Assembly (NCBI GenBank): GCA_014584695.1
Contig: JACTMI010000008.1
Span: 79,333-143,332, forward strand
Length of the DNA: 64,000 nucleotides
Origin: Acidobacteriota bacterium
GTDB lineage: Bacteria; Acidobacteriota; Thermoanaerobaculia; Multivoradales; JAGPDF01
Direction of reading: 5' to 3'
The notes beneath the pieces are model-generated. The model was not told the origin of the DNA, made no database searches, and saw nothing but the letters and a program-made list of their open reading frames with translations. Below are positions 1 through 8,593 of this stretch, in pieces. Each line of letters begins with the position of its first letter. Position 1 is the first letter of the stretch. Position numbers and translations under genes: made by a program.

Positions 1-1
1 C

Positions 2-322
2 CTGTCGCGCGTCATCGAGGGGTTGATCCGCAAAGTGGGCGACCTGACGCTCAAGGACGTCCGGCGCCGGCTCGCCACCGTGCTGCTCGACTGGGCGCTC
101 GAGCGGGGACGGCCCGCGCCGGCCGGGGTGGAGGTCGAGCTGCCCGTCAGTCAGGAACAGCTGGCGGCGCTCGTCGGCACCGTGCGCGAGCAGATCTCGC
201 GCGGCCTCTCCCGGCTCGAAGAGAGTGGCCTCCTCGAGGTCGCCCCCGGTGGCCGGCTGGTCTGGATCCGCGACCTCGACCGCCTGCGGGACCTGGTCGA
301 CGGCACCGTCGCCGACGGCTAG
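2..322 (+). CDS. Crp/Fnr-family transcription regulator, C-terminal part (5' truncated)
   Basis: The reading frame is open from the window edge, so the N-terminal cyclic-nucleotide-like sensor domain lies outside. The visible 106 residues are the C-terminal DNA-binding half: a helix of the dimer/linker region (LTLKDVRRRLATVLLDWAL) followed by a winged helix with the typical Crp recognition pattern (VSQEQLAALVGTVREQISRG, then LSRLEESGLLEV) and a short wing. Whether it senses cAMP, oxygen or a redox signal cannot be judged without the missing half. Its stop codon overlaps the stop region of the convergent ftcD gene by a few bases. Confidence 0.85.
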   Translation: MSRVIEGLIRKVGDLTLKDVRRRLATVLLDWALERGRPAPAGVEVELPVSQEQLAALVGTVREQISRGLSRLEESGLLEVAPGGRLVWIRDLDRLRDLVDGTVADG

Positions 323-2013
323 CCCGCGCCAGGCGCCGCCGCCGCGCGCAGCTCCGCGAGCAGCTCGGCTTCCGCGCGCTCGAAGCGCTCGCGGACCGCC
401 CGCCAGGCGACGTCGGCGCGGGCGGCGAGAGCGGCCCGCGCCGCCGCGTCATCGAGCCCCGGCAAGTTGACGCAGACGTTCTGGTAGGCGCCCGAGGCGG
501 CGGCGCGAGCCATCGCGGCGCCGGTACCGGCATCGGTGCGAGAGGCCGCGAGCCCGATCGCCGCCGCTTCGAGACAGAGCTCGACGACCTCGGGGCAACA
601 CTCGAGCGTCGCGAGCGGCACCTCGATGGTGCCGATCGTCGCTTCGGCCATCGCTCGGGAGCGCTGCTGCTCCTCCTCCGCGGTCCCGCGCGGCAGGCGC
701 ATCGCCGCCAGGTAGCGATCGAAGGCCGCGGTGTCGGCGTCGACCGCAGCCAGCAGGCGCGCCATCAGCTCCTGCGCGCGGACCGCGATCCGCTCGAGCT
801 CGCCCTGCCGCTCCTCGAATCCTTTCTTGGCGTGCGAGAGATTCGCCACCATCGCAGCGAGACCGGCGCCGAGCGCCCCGGCGTAGGCCGCCACCGAGCC
901 GCCCCCGGGCGCGGGCGAGTCGGCCGCCAGCTCTTCGGCGAAAGCGCCGAGTGAGAGCGCCACGAGCGGCGCCGGCGCGTTCGCCAGCCGGTACTCGATG
1001 ATCCGCTCCGCGGGATCGAAAGACTTGACCTCGGAGAGGCCGAGCGTGCGCGCCGCGACGTGCACCAGCGCGGCCTCCGACACCCCGGTCGAGCGCCCCA
1101 TCCGGCGCAGGTAGTGCCGCCCGGCCGCGAGCAGCACGTCGCGCGGCACCAGCCCGACGATCTCCGAGCCGGTCACGCGCAGACCGTGCGCCCGCGCCCG
1201 CTCTTCACAGGTGTCGAAGACGACATGGAGCGGCGTCGCGTCGAGGTCGGTGACGTTGATCGACACCTGCGCGCAACCGAACTCCGGGATCGTCCAGCCC
1301 ACCGCCTTGATGCCGGGCAGCAAGCCCGGATCCCAGATCTCCTCGCCGGCGGAGTCCAGCACGGGCTTGCCGGCGGCGTCGAGCCGCTTCCTCCCCTTCT
1401 CGCGGATGTCGCCGGCGATGCGCGTCGCCAGCCGCTTGTCGACGGTGTTCAGGTTGACGTTGTAGGCGACCAGGAACTTGCGCGCGCCGATCACCGTCGC
1501 GCCGGCCTCGGGCCGGAAACGAGCGGGGCCGAAGTCCGGCCGCCAGGCCGGATCGGCGAGCTTGCGCTCGAGGCCCTCGTACTCGCCGGCGCGGATGTCG
1601 GCGAGGTTGCGGCGCGCGGGCGAGGTCGCCGCGTGCTCGTAGAGGTAGACCGGTAGCGCGAGCTCCGCGCCCACGCGCTCGCCCAGCCGGCGGGCGAGGG
1701 CGACGCATTCCGCCATCGTCACGCCCGCGACCGGCACGAACGGCACGACGTCGACGGCGCCGAGCCGCGCGTGCGCGCCCTGGTGACCGCGCATGTCGAT
1801 CCGCTCGAGCGCGGCGGCGACGAGGCGAAACGCCCCCTCGAGCACCGCCTCCGGCTCACCGACGAAGGTGATCACGGTCCGGTTCGTCTCGGCCCCCGGA
1901 TCGACGTCGAGCAGTGTCACGCCCGGCGCCGTGGCGGCCGCCCGGGCGATCGCTTCGTAGACTTCGGGGCGCCGCCCCTCGGAGATGTTCGGCACGCATT
2001 CGACGACGCGCAT
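319..2013 (-). CDS. ftcD: Bifunctional glutamate formimidoyltransferase / formimidoyl-THF cyclodeaminase
   Basis: This cytoplasmic enzyme of histidine degradation moves the formimino group of N-formimino-L-glutamate to tetrahydrofolate, then cyclises it to methenyl-THF with release of ammonia. The 564-residue protein opens with the family signature ECVPNISEGR, has the catalytic-histidine region HARLGAVDVVPFVP in the first half, and from about residue 350 a complete cyclodeaminase domain (SPAPGGGSVAA). The full-length two-domain form resembles the vertebrate enzyme; many bacteria have split or single-domain versions. The ATG at 2013 is chosen because GGAAGGGAGGG lies just upstream and the signature begins at residue 5. 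No hut genes are adjacent. Confidence 0.93.
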   Translation of the reverse strand: MRVVECVPNISEGRRPEVYEAIARAAATAPGVTLLDVDPGAETNRTVITFVGEPEAVLEGAFRLVAAALERIDMRGHQGAHARLGAVDVVPFVPVAGVTMAECVALARRLGERVGAELALPVYLYEHAATSPARRNLADIRAGEYEGLERKLADPAWRPDFGPARFRPEAGATVIGARKFLVAYNVNLNTVDKRLATRIAGDIREKGRKRLDAAGKPVLDSAGEEIWDPGLLPGIKAVGWTIPEFGCAQVSINVTDLDATPLHVVFDTCEERARAHGLRVTGSEIVGLVPRDVLLAAGRHYLRRMGRSTGVSEAALVHVAARTLGLSEVKSFDPAERIIEYRLANAPAPLVALSLGAFAEELAADSPAPGGGSVAAYAGALGAGLAAMVANLSHAKKGFEERQGELERIAVRAQELMARLLAAVDADTAAFDRYLAAMRLPRGTAEEEQQRSRAMAEATIGTIEVPLATLECCPEVVELCLEAAAIGLAASRTDAGTGAAMARAAASGAYQNVCVNLPGLDDAAARAALAARADVAWRAVRERFERAEAELLAELRAAAAPGAG

Positions 2014-2039
2014 GCACCCTCCCTTCCGGTAGAATCGTA
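2014..2039 (-). promoter_or_regulatory. ftcD -10 box and ribosome binding site
   Basis: On the minus strand a TACGAT box (2039-2034) is followed after about 20 bases by the ftcD start; the purine-rich Shine-Dalgarno GGAAGGGAGGG occupies 2027-2017. No clear -35 box is seen. Confidence 0.45.
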
Positions 2040-2071
2040 GCCCGAACTCCGGGTGGTGAGACAATCGCGGC

Positions 2072-2902
2072 GTGGCCTCGCGATCGGAGTCCGAGAGCGC
2101 CGCGACCGGCTGGCGCAACCGCCTGCACCAGGTCGTCTTCGAGGCCGAGACGCCGGCCGGCCGGTTTTTCGATCTCACCGTCCTGGCGCTCATCCTGGGC
2201 AGCGTCGCCACCGTGCTCGCCGAGAGCGAACCGGCGCTGCGGCAGCAGCACGGCCCGCTCCTGCGCGGGCTCGAATGGGTCTTCACCGGCCTGTTCACGG
2301 TCGAGTACGCGCTCCGCCTTCTCGCCGTCCGCCGGCCCGCCGCCTGGGCGCGCAGCTTCTTCGGGATCGTCGACCTGGTCGCCATCCTGCCGACCTACCT
2401 GAGCCTGGTCCTCCCCGGCGCGCAGGCTCTGCTCGTGCTGCGGGCGCTGCGGCTGCTGCGCATCTTCCGCATCCTCAAGCTCGCCCAGCTGCTGCGCGAG
2501 GCCCGCAGCCTGCGCCGGGCGCTGGTCTCGAGCCGGCGCAAGATCCTGGTCTTCTTCACCGCGGTGCTGATCCTGGTGCTGATCCTCGGCTCGATCGTCT
2601 ATCTGGTCGAAGGCGAAGCGCACGGCTTCACCAGCATCCCGATCTCGATCTACTGGGCGATCGTCACGCTGACCACCGTCGGCTACGGCGATCTGTCGCC
2701 GCAGACGCCGCTCGGACGCTTCGTCGCCTCGATCGTGATGCTGCTCGGCTACGCCATCCTCGCCGTCCCCACCGGCATCGTCACCAGCGAGATCCTGGCG
2801 GCGCGCATCCAGAAGCCCTCGACCGAGGCCTGCCCGGCCTGCGGCGTCGACGGCCACGACCCCGACGCCAGACATTGCAAGTACTGCGGCACGGCGCTCT
2901 GA
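2072..2902 (+). CDS. Six-TM voltage-gated K+ channel-like protein with C-terminal zinc ribbon
   Basis: An inner-membrane potassium channel subunit of the Kv/ion-transport family, 276 residues. Segments S1-S3 lie between residues 33 and 115. S4 (about 124-149) carries regularly spaced arginines and lysine (RALRLLRIFRILKL), the pattern of a voltage sensor. S5 is at about 157-178, the selectivity filter TVGYGD at 202-207, and S6 at about 216-240. The short cytoplasmic tail ends in CPAC (254-257) and CKYC (269-272), a four-cysteine zinc ribbon not usual for this family. The GTG start at 2072 is preceded by GACAAT six bases upstream, a near-match to the leaderless promoter box seen elsewhere here. 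It is divergent from ftcD. Confidence 0.9.
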   Translation: MASRSESESAATGWRNRLHQVVFEAETPAGRFFDLTVLALILGSVATVLAESEPALRQQHGPLLRGLEWVFTGLFTVEYALRLLAVRRPAAWARSFFGIVDLVAILPTYLSLVLPGAQALLVLRALRLLRIFRILKLAQLLREARSLRRALVSSRRKILVFFTAVLILVLILGSIVYLVEGEAHGFTSIPISIYWAIVTLTTVGYGDLSPQTPLGRFVASIVMLLGYAILAVPTGIVTSEILAARIQKPSTEACPACGVDGHDPDARHCKYCGTAL

Positions 2903-2951
2903 GCCGGCACTTCCCACCTCGCGGAGCGGTTCCTCGGCGCGGCTGCTGGGA

Positions 2952-2965
2952 TACCCTTGCCGCTC
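2952..2965 (+). promoter_or_regulatory. Leaderless-type -10 box before the DadA-like gene
   Basis: TACCCT at 2952-2957, then eight bases to the GTG at 2966; no Shine-Dalgarno is present. This decides the start over the in-frame TTG at 2957, which lies at the edge of the box. Confidence 0.45.
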
Positions 2966-4243
2966 GTGAAGACCCCACCCCGTGAAGAGCTCCGCGCCCT
3001 GCCCGCGACCGACGTCGCCGTGGTCGGAGGGGGCGTCGTCGGCATCGCTTGCGCGCTCGAGCTGGCCCGCCGCGGCGCCTCCGTCACCGTGCTCGAGCGC
3101 GACCGGATCGGCTCCGGCTGCTCGTTCGGCAACGCCGGCTGGCTGACCCCCTCGCTGTCGCTGCCACTCGCCGCTCCGGGCATGCTCCGGAAGGCCACCC
3201 GGTGGCTGCTCGACCCCGAGAGCCCGCTCTACATCCAGCCGCGCTTCGACGCCGGCCTCGCGCGCTGGATCCTCGGCTTCCTCGCCGCCACCCGCCGCTC
3301 CCGCTTCGAGCGCGGCGCCGCCGCCATGCTGGAGCTCTGCCGAGTGAGCGTCGACCTCTGGGAGGAGCTGGCGCGGCGGGCCCCGGAGCCGTTCGGCTTC
3401 GAGCGGCACGGCCTGGTGTCGGTCTACGAGCACCGGGAGGTGTTCGAGAAGGCGCGCGCGATGGCCGAGCTGGTCGCGCGCCACGGCATCCCGTTCGAGG
3501 CCTGGAGCGCCGACCAGGTGCGCGAGCGCGAGCCGGCGGTCGTCGGAGCGCAGGTCGGCGCCTACTACTTCCCGGACGACGCCCACTGCGAGCCCTATCC
3601 CGCGGTCGTGGCGCTGGCGGCCGAGGCGCGGCGGGCGGGGGTGCGCATCGTCGAGGGGGCCGAGGTCTACGCCGCCGAGCGGACCAACGGCACCGTCGGG
3701 CGCCTGTCGACGACCCTCGGCGCGCTCACCGCCGGCCAGGTCGTGCTCGCCGCCGGGGCCTGGTGCGAGGACCTCGGACGCTCGCTCGGCCTGCGCGTGC
3801 CGATCCTCGGCGCCAAGGGCTACTCGCTGGTGCTGCCGCGGCTCGAGCGCCACCCGCGCCATTCGATCTACCTCGCCGAGCGCAAGATCGCGATCAACCC
3901 GCACGCCGACGCCCTGCGCGTCTCCGGGACGCTCGAGCTGGTGCGCGACGACCTGTCGATCAACCGGCGCCGCGTCGGCGCCATCGTGCGCGGCGCGAGC
4001 GGCATGCTGGCGCTGCCGCGACCGCTCGGCGTGCGCGAGCTCTGGCGGGGGCTACGCCCGTGCGCCCCCGACGGCATGCCGCTGATCGGCCGCGCGCGCG
4101 GCGTCGGCAACCTCTGGCTGGCCACCGGCCACCAGATGACCGGCCTCAAGACCGCCACCGGCACCGGCCGCCTGATCGCGGAGCTGGTCACCGGCCAGCC
4201 GCCGAGCTTCGACCCGGAGCCCTTCCGCGCCGACCGCTACTGA
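2966..4243 (+). CDS. FAD-dependent D-amino-acid dehydrogenase-like oxidoreductase (DadA/DAO family)
   Basis: A 425-residue flavoprotein that probably oxidises a D-amino acid or related amine to the keto acid, passing electrons to the respiratory chain. The N-terminus has the dinucleotide-binding signature VAVVGGGVVGIACALELA followed by the acidic VLERD that binds the FAD ribose, then the DadA-typical GCSFGNAGWL. The C-terminus has the second FAD contact (GLRPCAPDGMPLIGR and GHQMTGLKTATGTG). Length and motifs fit DadA rather than sarcosine or glycine oxidase, but substrate cannot be read from sequence. It stands alone; the following gene has its own promoter. A role in disposing of D-alanine from murein fits the other genes of the window but is inference. 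Confidence 0.85.
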   Translation: MKTPPREELRALPATDVAVVGGGVVGIACALELARRGASVTVLERDRIGSGCSFGNAGWLTPSLSLPLAAPGMLRKATRWLLDPESPLYIQPRFDAGLARWILGFLAATRRSRFERGAAAMLELCRVSVDLWEELARRAPEPFGFERHGLVSVYEHREVFEKARAMAELVARHGIPFEAWSADQVREREPAVVGAQVGAYYFPDDAHCEPYPAVVALAAEARRAGVRIVEGAEVYAAERTNGTVGRLSTTLGALTAGQVVLAAGAWCEDLGRSLGLRVPILGAKGYSLVLPRLERHPRHSIYLAERKIAINPHADALRVSGTLELVRDDLSINRRRVGAIVRGASGMLALPRPLGVRELWRGLRPCAPDGMPLIGRARGVGNLWLATGHQMTGLKTATGTGRLIAELVTGQPPSFDPEPFRADRY

Positions 4244-4250
4244 GCCCGGA

Positions 4251-4262
4251 TACGCTAGCGCC
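4251..4262 (+). promoter_or_regulatory. Leaderless-type -10 box before the NagX-like gene
   Basis: TACGCT at 4251-4256 is followed by exactly six bases and the ATG at 4263. No ribosome binding site is visible between box and start. Confidence 0.5.
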
Positions 4263-5414
4263 ATGAGTCCGGCCTCCGGCGAGCCGGCCCGCGCGGCCGA
4301 GCGGCTCCGCTCGCTCGACGCCTTTCGCGGCGCGACCATCGCGCTGATGATCCTGGTCAACAACGCCGGCGACTGGGGCAAGACCTACGCCCCGCTGCTC
4401 CACGCCGAGTGGCACGGCTGGACCCCGACCGATCTGGTCTTCCCTTTCTTCCTCTTCATCGTCGGCGTCGCGATTCCCTTCGCCCTGGCGCCGCGGCTCG
4501 AGCACGCGGCCGGCGATCTCGGGCCGCTCCACCGCAAGATCCTGAGGCGCGCCGGCATCCTGTTCGCGCTCGGTCTGCTGCTCAACTGGTTCCCGTTCTG
4601 GACCGTCGCCTGGGAGCGCGCGCGCATTCCCGGCGTCCTCCAACGCATCGCCTTGGTCTACCTGGCCGCGGCCCTCGCCTACCTCCACCTGCGGCCGCGC
4701 GGCCGCGCGCTCCTCGGACTCTCGCTGCTCGCCGGCTACTGGGCCGTGATGAAGCTCGTGCCGGCGCCGGGATTCACCGCCGGCGATCTGTCACCCGCCG
4801 GCAACCTCGCCGCCTGGGTCGATCGCCTGGTGCTCGGCGCCCATACCTGGCGCTACGCGCCGGGACCGGGGGATCCCGAGGGGATCCTGTCGACGCTGCC
4901 GGCGATCGTTTCGGCGCTCGCCGGCCTGTTCGTGGGGGACCTCCTCCGCTCCGCGCTCGCACCCGGACGCAAGCTGGCGCGGCTGCTGATCTGGGGCGCG
5001 CTCGCGACCGCCGGCGGTCTCGCCCTCGACCCGCTGTTTCCGATCAACAAGAACCTCTGGACGCCGAGCTACGTCGTCTTCACCACCGGTGCCGCCTTGC
5101 TCGGCCTGGGCGGGGCCTATTTCCTGATCGACCGGCAGGGGATCGCCGGCTGGTCTCGCCCGTTCGCGCTCTACGGCACCAATGCGATCGCCGCCTATGT
5201 CGGCAGCGGCCTGCTGGCGAAGCTCACCCTGGCCATCCGCTGGGAGGCGGCCGACGGCGCGACGGTCAACCTGCAGCAGTGGCTCTACGGCCACCTCTAC
5301 GCCCCTCTCTTGCCCGATTACGTCGCCTCCCTCGCCTGGGCCTCGACCCAGGTCGCGCTCTGGCTGGCCGTCGTCGCCTGGCTGGACCGGCGGCGGATCT
5401 ACCTCAAAGTCTGA
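4263..5414 (+). CDS. NagX / heparan-alpha-glucosaminide N-acetyltransferase-like membrane protein (COG4299)
   Basis: A polytopic inner-membrane protein of 383 residues. The N-terminal motif RLRSLDAFRGATIALMILVN and WTPTDLVFPFFLFIVGVAI are characteristic of the HGSNAT/YeiB-like acyltransferase superfamily (DUF5009), in which transmembrane helices carry the acyl group. About nine to ten hydrophobic segments follow. In proteobacterial chitin/GlcNAc clusters the homologue NagX belongs to the N-acetylglucosamine regulon, and the human relative acetylates terminal glucosamine. A role in amino-sugar acetylation or uptake is therefore plausible here, where other amino-sugar genes lie 22-28 kb away, but is not shown by direct neighbours. 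The start follows the TACGCT box. Confidence 0.82.
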   Translation: MSPASGEPARAAERLRSLDAFRGATIALMILVNNAGDWGKTYAPLLHAEWHGWTPTDLVFPFFLFIVGVAIPFALAPRLEHAAGDLGPLHRKILRRAGILFALGLLLNWFPFWTVAWERARIPGVLQRIALVYLAAALAYLHLRPRGRALLGLSLLAGYWAVMKLVPAPGFTAGDLSPAGNLAAWVDRLVLGAHTWRYAPGPGDPEGILSTLPAIVSALAGLFVGDLLRSALAPGRKLARLLIWGALATAGGLALDPLFPINKNLWTPSYVVFTTGAALLGLGGAYFLIDRQGIAGWSRPFALYGTNAIAAYVGSGLLAKLTLAIRWEAADGATVNLQQWLYGHLYAPLLPDYVASLAWASTQVALWLAVVAWLDRRRIYLKV

Positions 5415-5469
5415 CCTCGCCGGCCCCGGCACGATCTCTGCTTGGTCCTCCGGCACAAGGGGGTGCCCC

Positions 5470-6051
5470 ATGAGAGAACCGGTTCGGCATGGACAGTTCG
5501 GGATCGTCGCCGTCGTAGCTCTGCTCGCCTTGGCAGGGCGCGTGGAGGCCCAGACGGAGGGTGTCGAGCTCTCGCTCCTCTTCGCTCCGGAGGCGACCTA
5601 TTCCAGTGCCGAGGGCCTGGACACTGGCACCAGCTGGGGTCTCGGCGCCGGCGTCCCTCTGCGCAGTGCCTGGACGCTCGAAGCGCGGGGGCTCTTCTCC
5701 CACCAGGAGGCCAGCGGCATCAGCTTCGAGCGCAGAACGCTCGATCTGGGACTGCGGCGCAGCTTCGCGGCCGGAGCGGGCTGGCGCCCCTTCCTGCAGC
5801 TCGGGGCGAGACAACGCGCGACCGAGATCGAGCGCGAGGTCGTCTGTCTCGATAGCTTCCAGTTCCCCTGTCCGGCCGACCGCGAGAAGCGGGACGAGGT
5901 GGGCGCGTTCGTGGGCGGCGGCGTCGATTGGCGCCTGGCTCCGCGGTGGGCCCTGCGCCTCGACGGCCGGCTGTTCCTCTACGAGTCCGACCTCACCGGC
6001 GATTTCGAGGAGGACACCGACCTGACGCTCGGACTCGTCTTTCGCTTCTGA
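5470..6051 (+). CDS. Small outer-membrane beta-barrel protein
   Basis: The protein has 193 residues with a signal peptide (MREPVRHGQFGIVAVVALLA, cleavage probably after VEA). The mature part alternates polar and hydrophobic residues in strands separated by glycine-rich turns, and ends in LTLGLVFRF, the terminal phenylalanine expected of a BAM-assembled barrel. About eight strands can be counted, the size of OmpA/OmpW-type barrels. A pair of cysteines (VVCLDSFQFPCP) in one loop may form a disulfide. The ATG at 5470 has AGGGGGTG just upstream. Function is unknown; structural or adhesion roles are typical. It lies 55 bases after the NagX-like gene and may be co-transcribed. Confidence 0.7.
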   Translation: MREPVRHGQFGIVAVVALLALAGRVEAQTEGVELSLLFAPEATYSSAEGLDTGTSWGLGAGVPLRSAWTLEARGLFSHQEASGISFERRTLDLGLRRSFAAGAGWRPFLQLGARQRATEIEREVVCLDSFQFPCPADREKRDEVGAFVGGGVDWRLAPRWALRLDGRLFLYESDLTGDFEEDTDLTLGLVFRF

Positions 6052-6220
6052 GCCTCGACTCCTTCGACCCCCAGTGCCGAGCGCAACACCCGTGGGCAAG
6101 GGAGCTCGGAGCGAGCCGCCAGGCGAGCGACCGCGGCGGGGTGAGGGCACCGGATTCACTCCGGGGCCCGAGGGGAGGGCGCGTGCCCTCCCCTGTGAGA
6201 TCGACCTCGTGTCGCGGGCT

Positions 6221-6241
6221 CAGGACCCTCGATAGGTCCTG
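6221..6241. other. Short hairpin in the intergenic region after the barrel gene
   Basis: CAGGACC and GGTCCTG form a 7-bp stem with a 7-base loop. There is no T-run, so it is a weak terminator candidate at best. The rest of 6052-6331 shows only G/C-rich sequence and a TACGAT box at 6271-6276, 55 bases before the next start. Confidence 0.25.
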
Positions 6242-6331
6242 AATCCCGGGCGGGGGGCCAGCCCGGCTGCTACGATCGATCCCGTCCGCGCTCCCCTGCA
6301 ACACGACGGGAATCGCGGGCCGTCGATCCCG

Positions 6332-6658
6332 ATGCCAGCTTCGAACGTCGCCCACCTGACCATCCGCCGCGCCCCTCCGGGCGGGCTGGGAGACAAGTAC
6401 CCGATCACGGTCTCTCTGGACGGCGCGCCGTGGGGCACGCTGCGTCCCGGCGAGGCGCTCGCGCGCGAGCTCGCCCCCGGCCGGTACCGGCTGCGCGTCT
6501 ACAACACCCTGGTGTGGAAGAACTTGGAGCTCGAGCTCGCGCCCGGCGACCAGGTCGGCTTCGTCGCTCGCAACCGCGCCGGCCCGGGAACGGAGCTGCT
6601 CGCCCTGCTCGGCGCCGGCCCCCTCTACCTCGCCGTCGAGCGCGAAACGCCGGCATGA
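6332..6658 (+). CDS. Small beta-rich protein of unknown function (PEGA-like)
   Basis: A 108-residue protein without signal peptide or membrane segment. It reads as one compact beta-sandwich: ITVSLDGAPWGTLRPGEALA, then ELAPGRYRLRVYNTLVWKNL, then LAPGDQVGFVARNRAG. The pattern (extended strand, 'DG.PWG', 'PG.YRLRV', 'PG') resembles the PEGA/carboxypeptidase-regulatory-like folds that decorate surface or regulatory proteins. Similar short cytosolic proteins are found in several phyla, without known role. The ATG at 6332 is not preceded by a good ribosome site, so the real start could be slightly upstream. Not clearly linked to either neighbour. Confidence 0.6.
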   Translation: MPASNVAHLTIRRAPPGGLGDKYPITVSLDGAPWGTLRPGEALARELAPGRYRLRVYNTLVWKNLELELAPGDQVGFVARNRAGPGTELLALLGAGPLYLAVERETPA

Positions 6659-6736
6659 CGGCCCAGTTACGGGGGGGACCGAACGGCGGCGCACTCGATC
6701 GCAGCGTGAGCGCTTCGGGCTGGCGTGACGATCTGG

Positions 6737-6815
6737 TAGCATGGCTAGAAGTAGCTTTCAACTCGTTCCGGCTGCGGAGCTCTGAACGCGCCACCACCCA
6801 CCGAGGAGATCGCCC
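6737..6815 (+). promoter_or_regulatory. Promoter and leader of the IPTL-CTERM P-domain gene
   Basis: TAGCAT (6737-6742), preceded by TGG, could be a -10 box. An unusually AT-rich stretch follows (CTAGAAGTAGCTTTCAACTC). The ribosome site GAGGAG sits 8 bases before the ATG at 6816. Confidence 0.4.
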
Positions 6816-8483
6816 ATGTCGAGAAACCGCCCCATCGCAATCTGGACCCTGGCGCTCGTCGCCCTTTCTGCGCCGCTGCTGGCGCAGGGGTTCTCCACCA
6901 ACGAGCAGGGCCGCGGGGAGCAGGTGCTGCCGCTCAAGCACGGTTCGAACCTGGGCGGCTGCGGCTCGGTCACGCTGACGCATTCGGCCTCGCAGGTGAT
7001 CACGGCCTTGAATTCGGTCTCCTGCAACGCGGGCGGTCTCCACGCGGAGAACTCCTACTATCGGGTGTTCGACCTCGCGGCCTTCGGCCAGGCAGACTTC
7101 GACGTCTGCTCGGTCGAGATCGGCGTCGAGCAAGCCGCTGGCGCCGGCGGCTCGCAGCCGATCGAAATCCGCCTCTACACCACCCCGACCGGGACCTTCC
7201 CGGGCGGCGCCCTGACGTCGATCGGGACTTTGGTGACCGCGATCGCCGACCAGTCCCTGACGCTCGCCGACTTCCCCGTCGCCGGATACGCGGACGCCGG
7301 CCTCGACCTGGTGGTCGAGGTGTTCACTCCGGACGGGCAGGCCGCCGGCAACAGCTTCTTCATCGGCTCGAATGCCTCGGGGCAGACCGGGCCCAGTTAC
7401 ATCCGGGCGCCAACCTGCGGCGCCACGGTACCGACGAACCTCGCGGGCCTCGGCTTCCCCGGCATGCACATCGTGATGAACGTGCACGGCGATCCGGGAA
7501 CTCCGGCGCTGCTGCCGACCGAATCCGGCATCGTCGACCAGCCCGGTTTCGCGGATAGCTGCACCCCCTTCCCGGCGAACCAGAACGGCGTTCTCGAGCC
7601 GGGTGAGCAGATCAGTCTGCCGGTGGAGATCTCCGCCATCGGCGGCAGCTTCAGCGGCATCTCCGCGACGCTCGTGAGCAACACGCCGGGCGTCCAGGTC
7701 CTGCTCGGCTCCGCCACCTATCCGAACATCGCCGCCGGCGGCTCGGCCGGGCCGAACAGCCCCTTCCAGCTCTACATCGCCGAGACCGTCCCCTGCGGCA
7801 CGGCGGTCGAGCTCGCGCTGACGATCATCGCCAACGAAGGCGGCCCGTTCGCCTCGAACCTCACCGGACAGATCGGAGCCGATCCGGCGTCGCCGACCGG
7901 TCTGCCCCTGGCGATTCCGGACAATGCTCCGGCCGGAGCGACCAGCACGCTCAACGTGTCCAACAGCTTCGTGCTCACGGACGTCAATGTCGTCTACCAG
8001 ATGAGCCACACCTGGGTCGGCGACGTCGTCATCACCCTGACGCCGCCCGGCGGCGGGCCGATCACCCTGATGGATCGTCCCGGCGTGCCGGCCTCGACCT
8101 TCGGCTGCTCCGGCGACAACATGGACGTCATCTTCGACGACTCCGCGAGCTTCGATCCGGAGACCAACTGCCCGGTCACGGTTCCGGTCTTCAGCGGCCC
8201 GGTGCTGCCGTTCTCGCCGCTCAGCGTGCTCAACGGCACCAACGTCCAGGGCAACTGGACGCTCACCGTCTCCGATCATGCGGGTGGCGACACCGGCACG
8301 GTGACGAACTGGAACCTCCAGACGACGCCCCCGATCCTCGGCAGCTGTAACATCTGCCTCGGCAACGAGCCCGGCGGCGGGCCGATCATCCAGGAGATCC
8401 CGACCCTGTCGAAGTCCAGCCTGGCGCTGCTCGGCGCGCTGCTGGCGGGAGCGGCGGCGCTGCTGATCCGGCGCCGCGGCTGA
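6816..8483 (+). CDS. Secreted P-domain protein with IPTL-CTERM sorting signal
   Basis: An exported protein of 555 residues. It has an N-terminal signal peptide (to about residue 24, LLAQG), then beta-rich regions, and from about 365 to 505 a proprotein-convertase P domain (SNSFVLTDVNVVYQMSHTWV, later NWTLTVSDHAGGDTGTVTNW). The end is a complete sorting signal: PIIQEIPTLSKSSL, a hydrophobic helix and RRR. IPTL-CTERM tails are processed by an exosortase (XrtH type) and lead to surface attachment or release; no exosortase gene is in the window. P domains usually accompany a peptidase, but no catalytic domain is present, so a binding or structural role is likely. The second IPTL-CTERM gene at 45700 shares the extended PIIQEIPTLS. 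Confidence 0.85.
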   Translation: MSRNRPIAIWTLALVALSAPLLAQGFSTNEQGRGEQVLPLKHGSNLGGCGSVTLTHSASQVITALNSVSCNAGGLHAENSYYRVFDLAAFGQADFDVCSVEIGVEQAAGAGGSQPIEIRLYTTPTGTFPGGALTSIGTLVTAIADQSLTLADFPVAGYADAGLDLVVEVFTPDGQAAGNSFFIGSNASGQTGPSYIRAPTCGATVPTNLAGLGFPGMHIVMNVHGDPGTPALLPTESGIVDQPGFADSCTPFPANQNGVLEPGEQISLPVEISAIGGSFSGISATLVSNTPGVQVLLGSATYPNIAAGGSAGPNSPFQLYIAETVPCGTAVELALTIIANEGGPFASNLTGQIGADPASPTGLPLAIPDNAPAGATSTLNVSNSFVLTDVNVVYQMSHTWVGDVVITLTPPGGGPITLMDRPGVPASTFGCSGDNMDVIFDDSASFDPETNCPVTVPVFSGPVLPFSPLSVLNGTNVQGNWTLTVSDHAGGDTGTVTNWNLQTTPPILGSCNICLGNEPGGGPIIQEIPTLSKSSLALLGALLAGAAALLIRRRG

Positions 8484-8508
8484 GCTCGTCGCCGAACCGC
8501 TGAGTCAA

Positions 8509-8538
8509 GGGGCGCGCCCTCGCGGGCGCGCCCTTTTT
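8509..8538 (+). terminator. Rho-independent terminator after the IPTL-CTERM P-domain gene
   Basis: The perfect 10-bp stem GGGCGCGCCC (8510-8519) pairs with the same palindrome at 8524-8533, with loop TCGC, directly followed by TTTTT (8534-8538). It lies 26 bases after the stop codon and separates this gene from the M16 protease gene. Confidence 0.9.
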
Positions 8539-8593
8539 CTTCGTTCTCCGCGGTCTCGGCGCACGATCGCCTTCGCCCCCCCACCGCGGCCGA

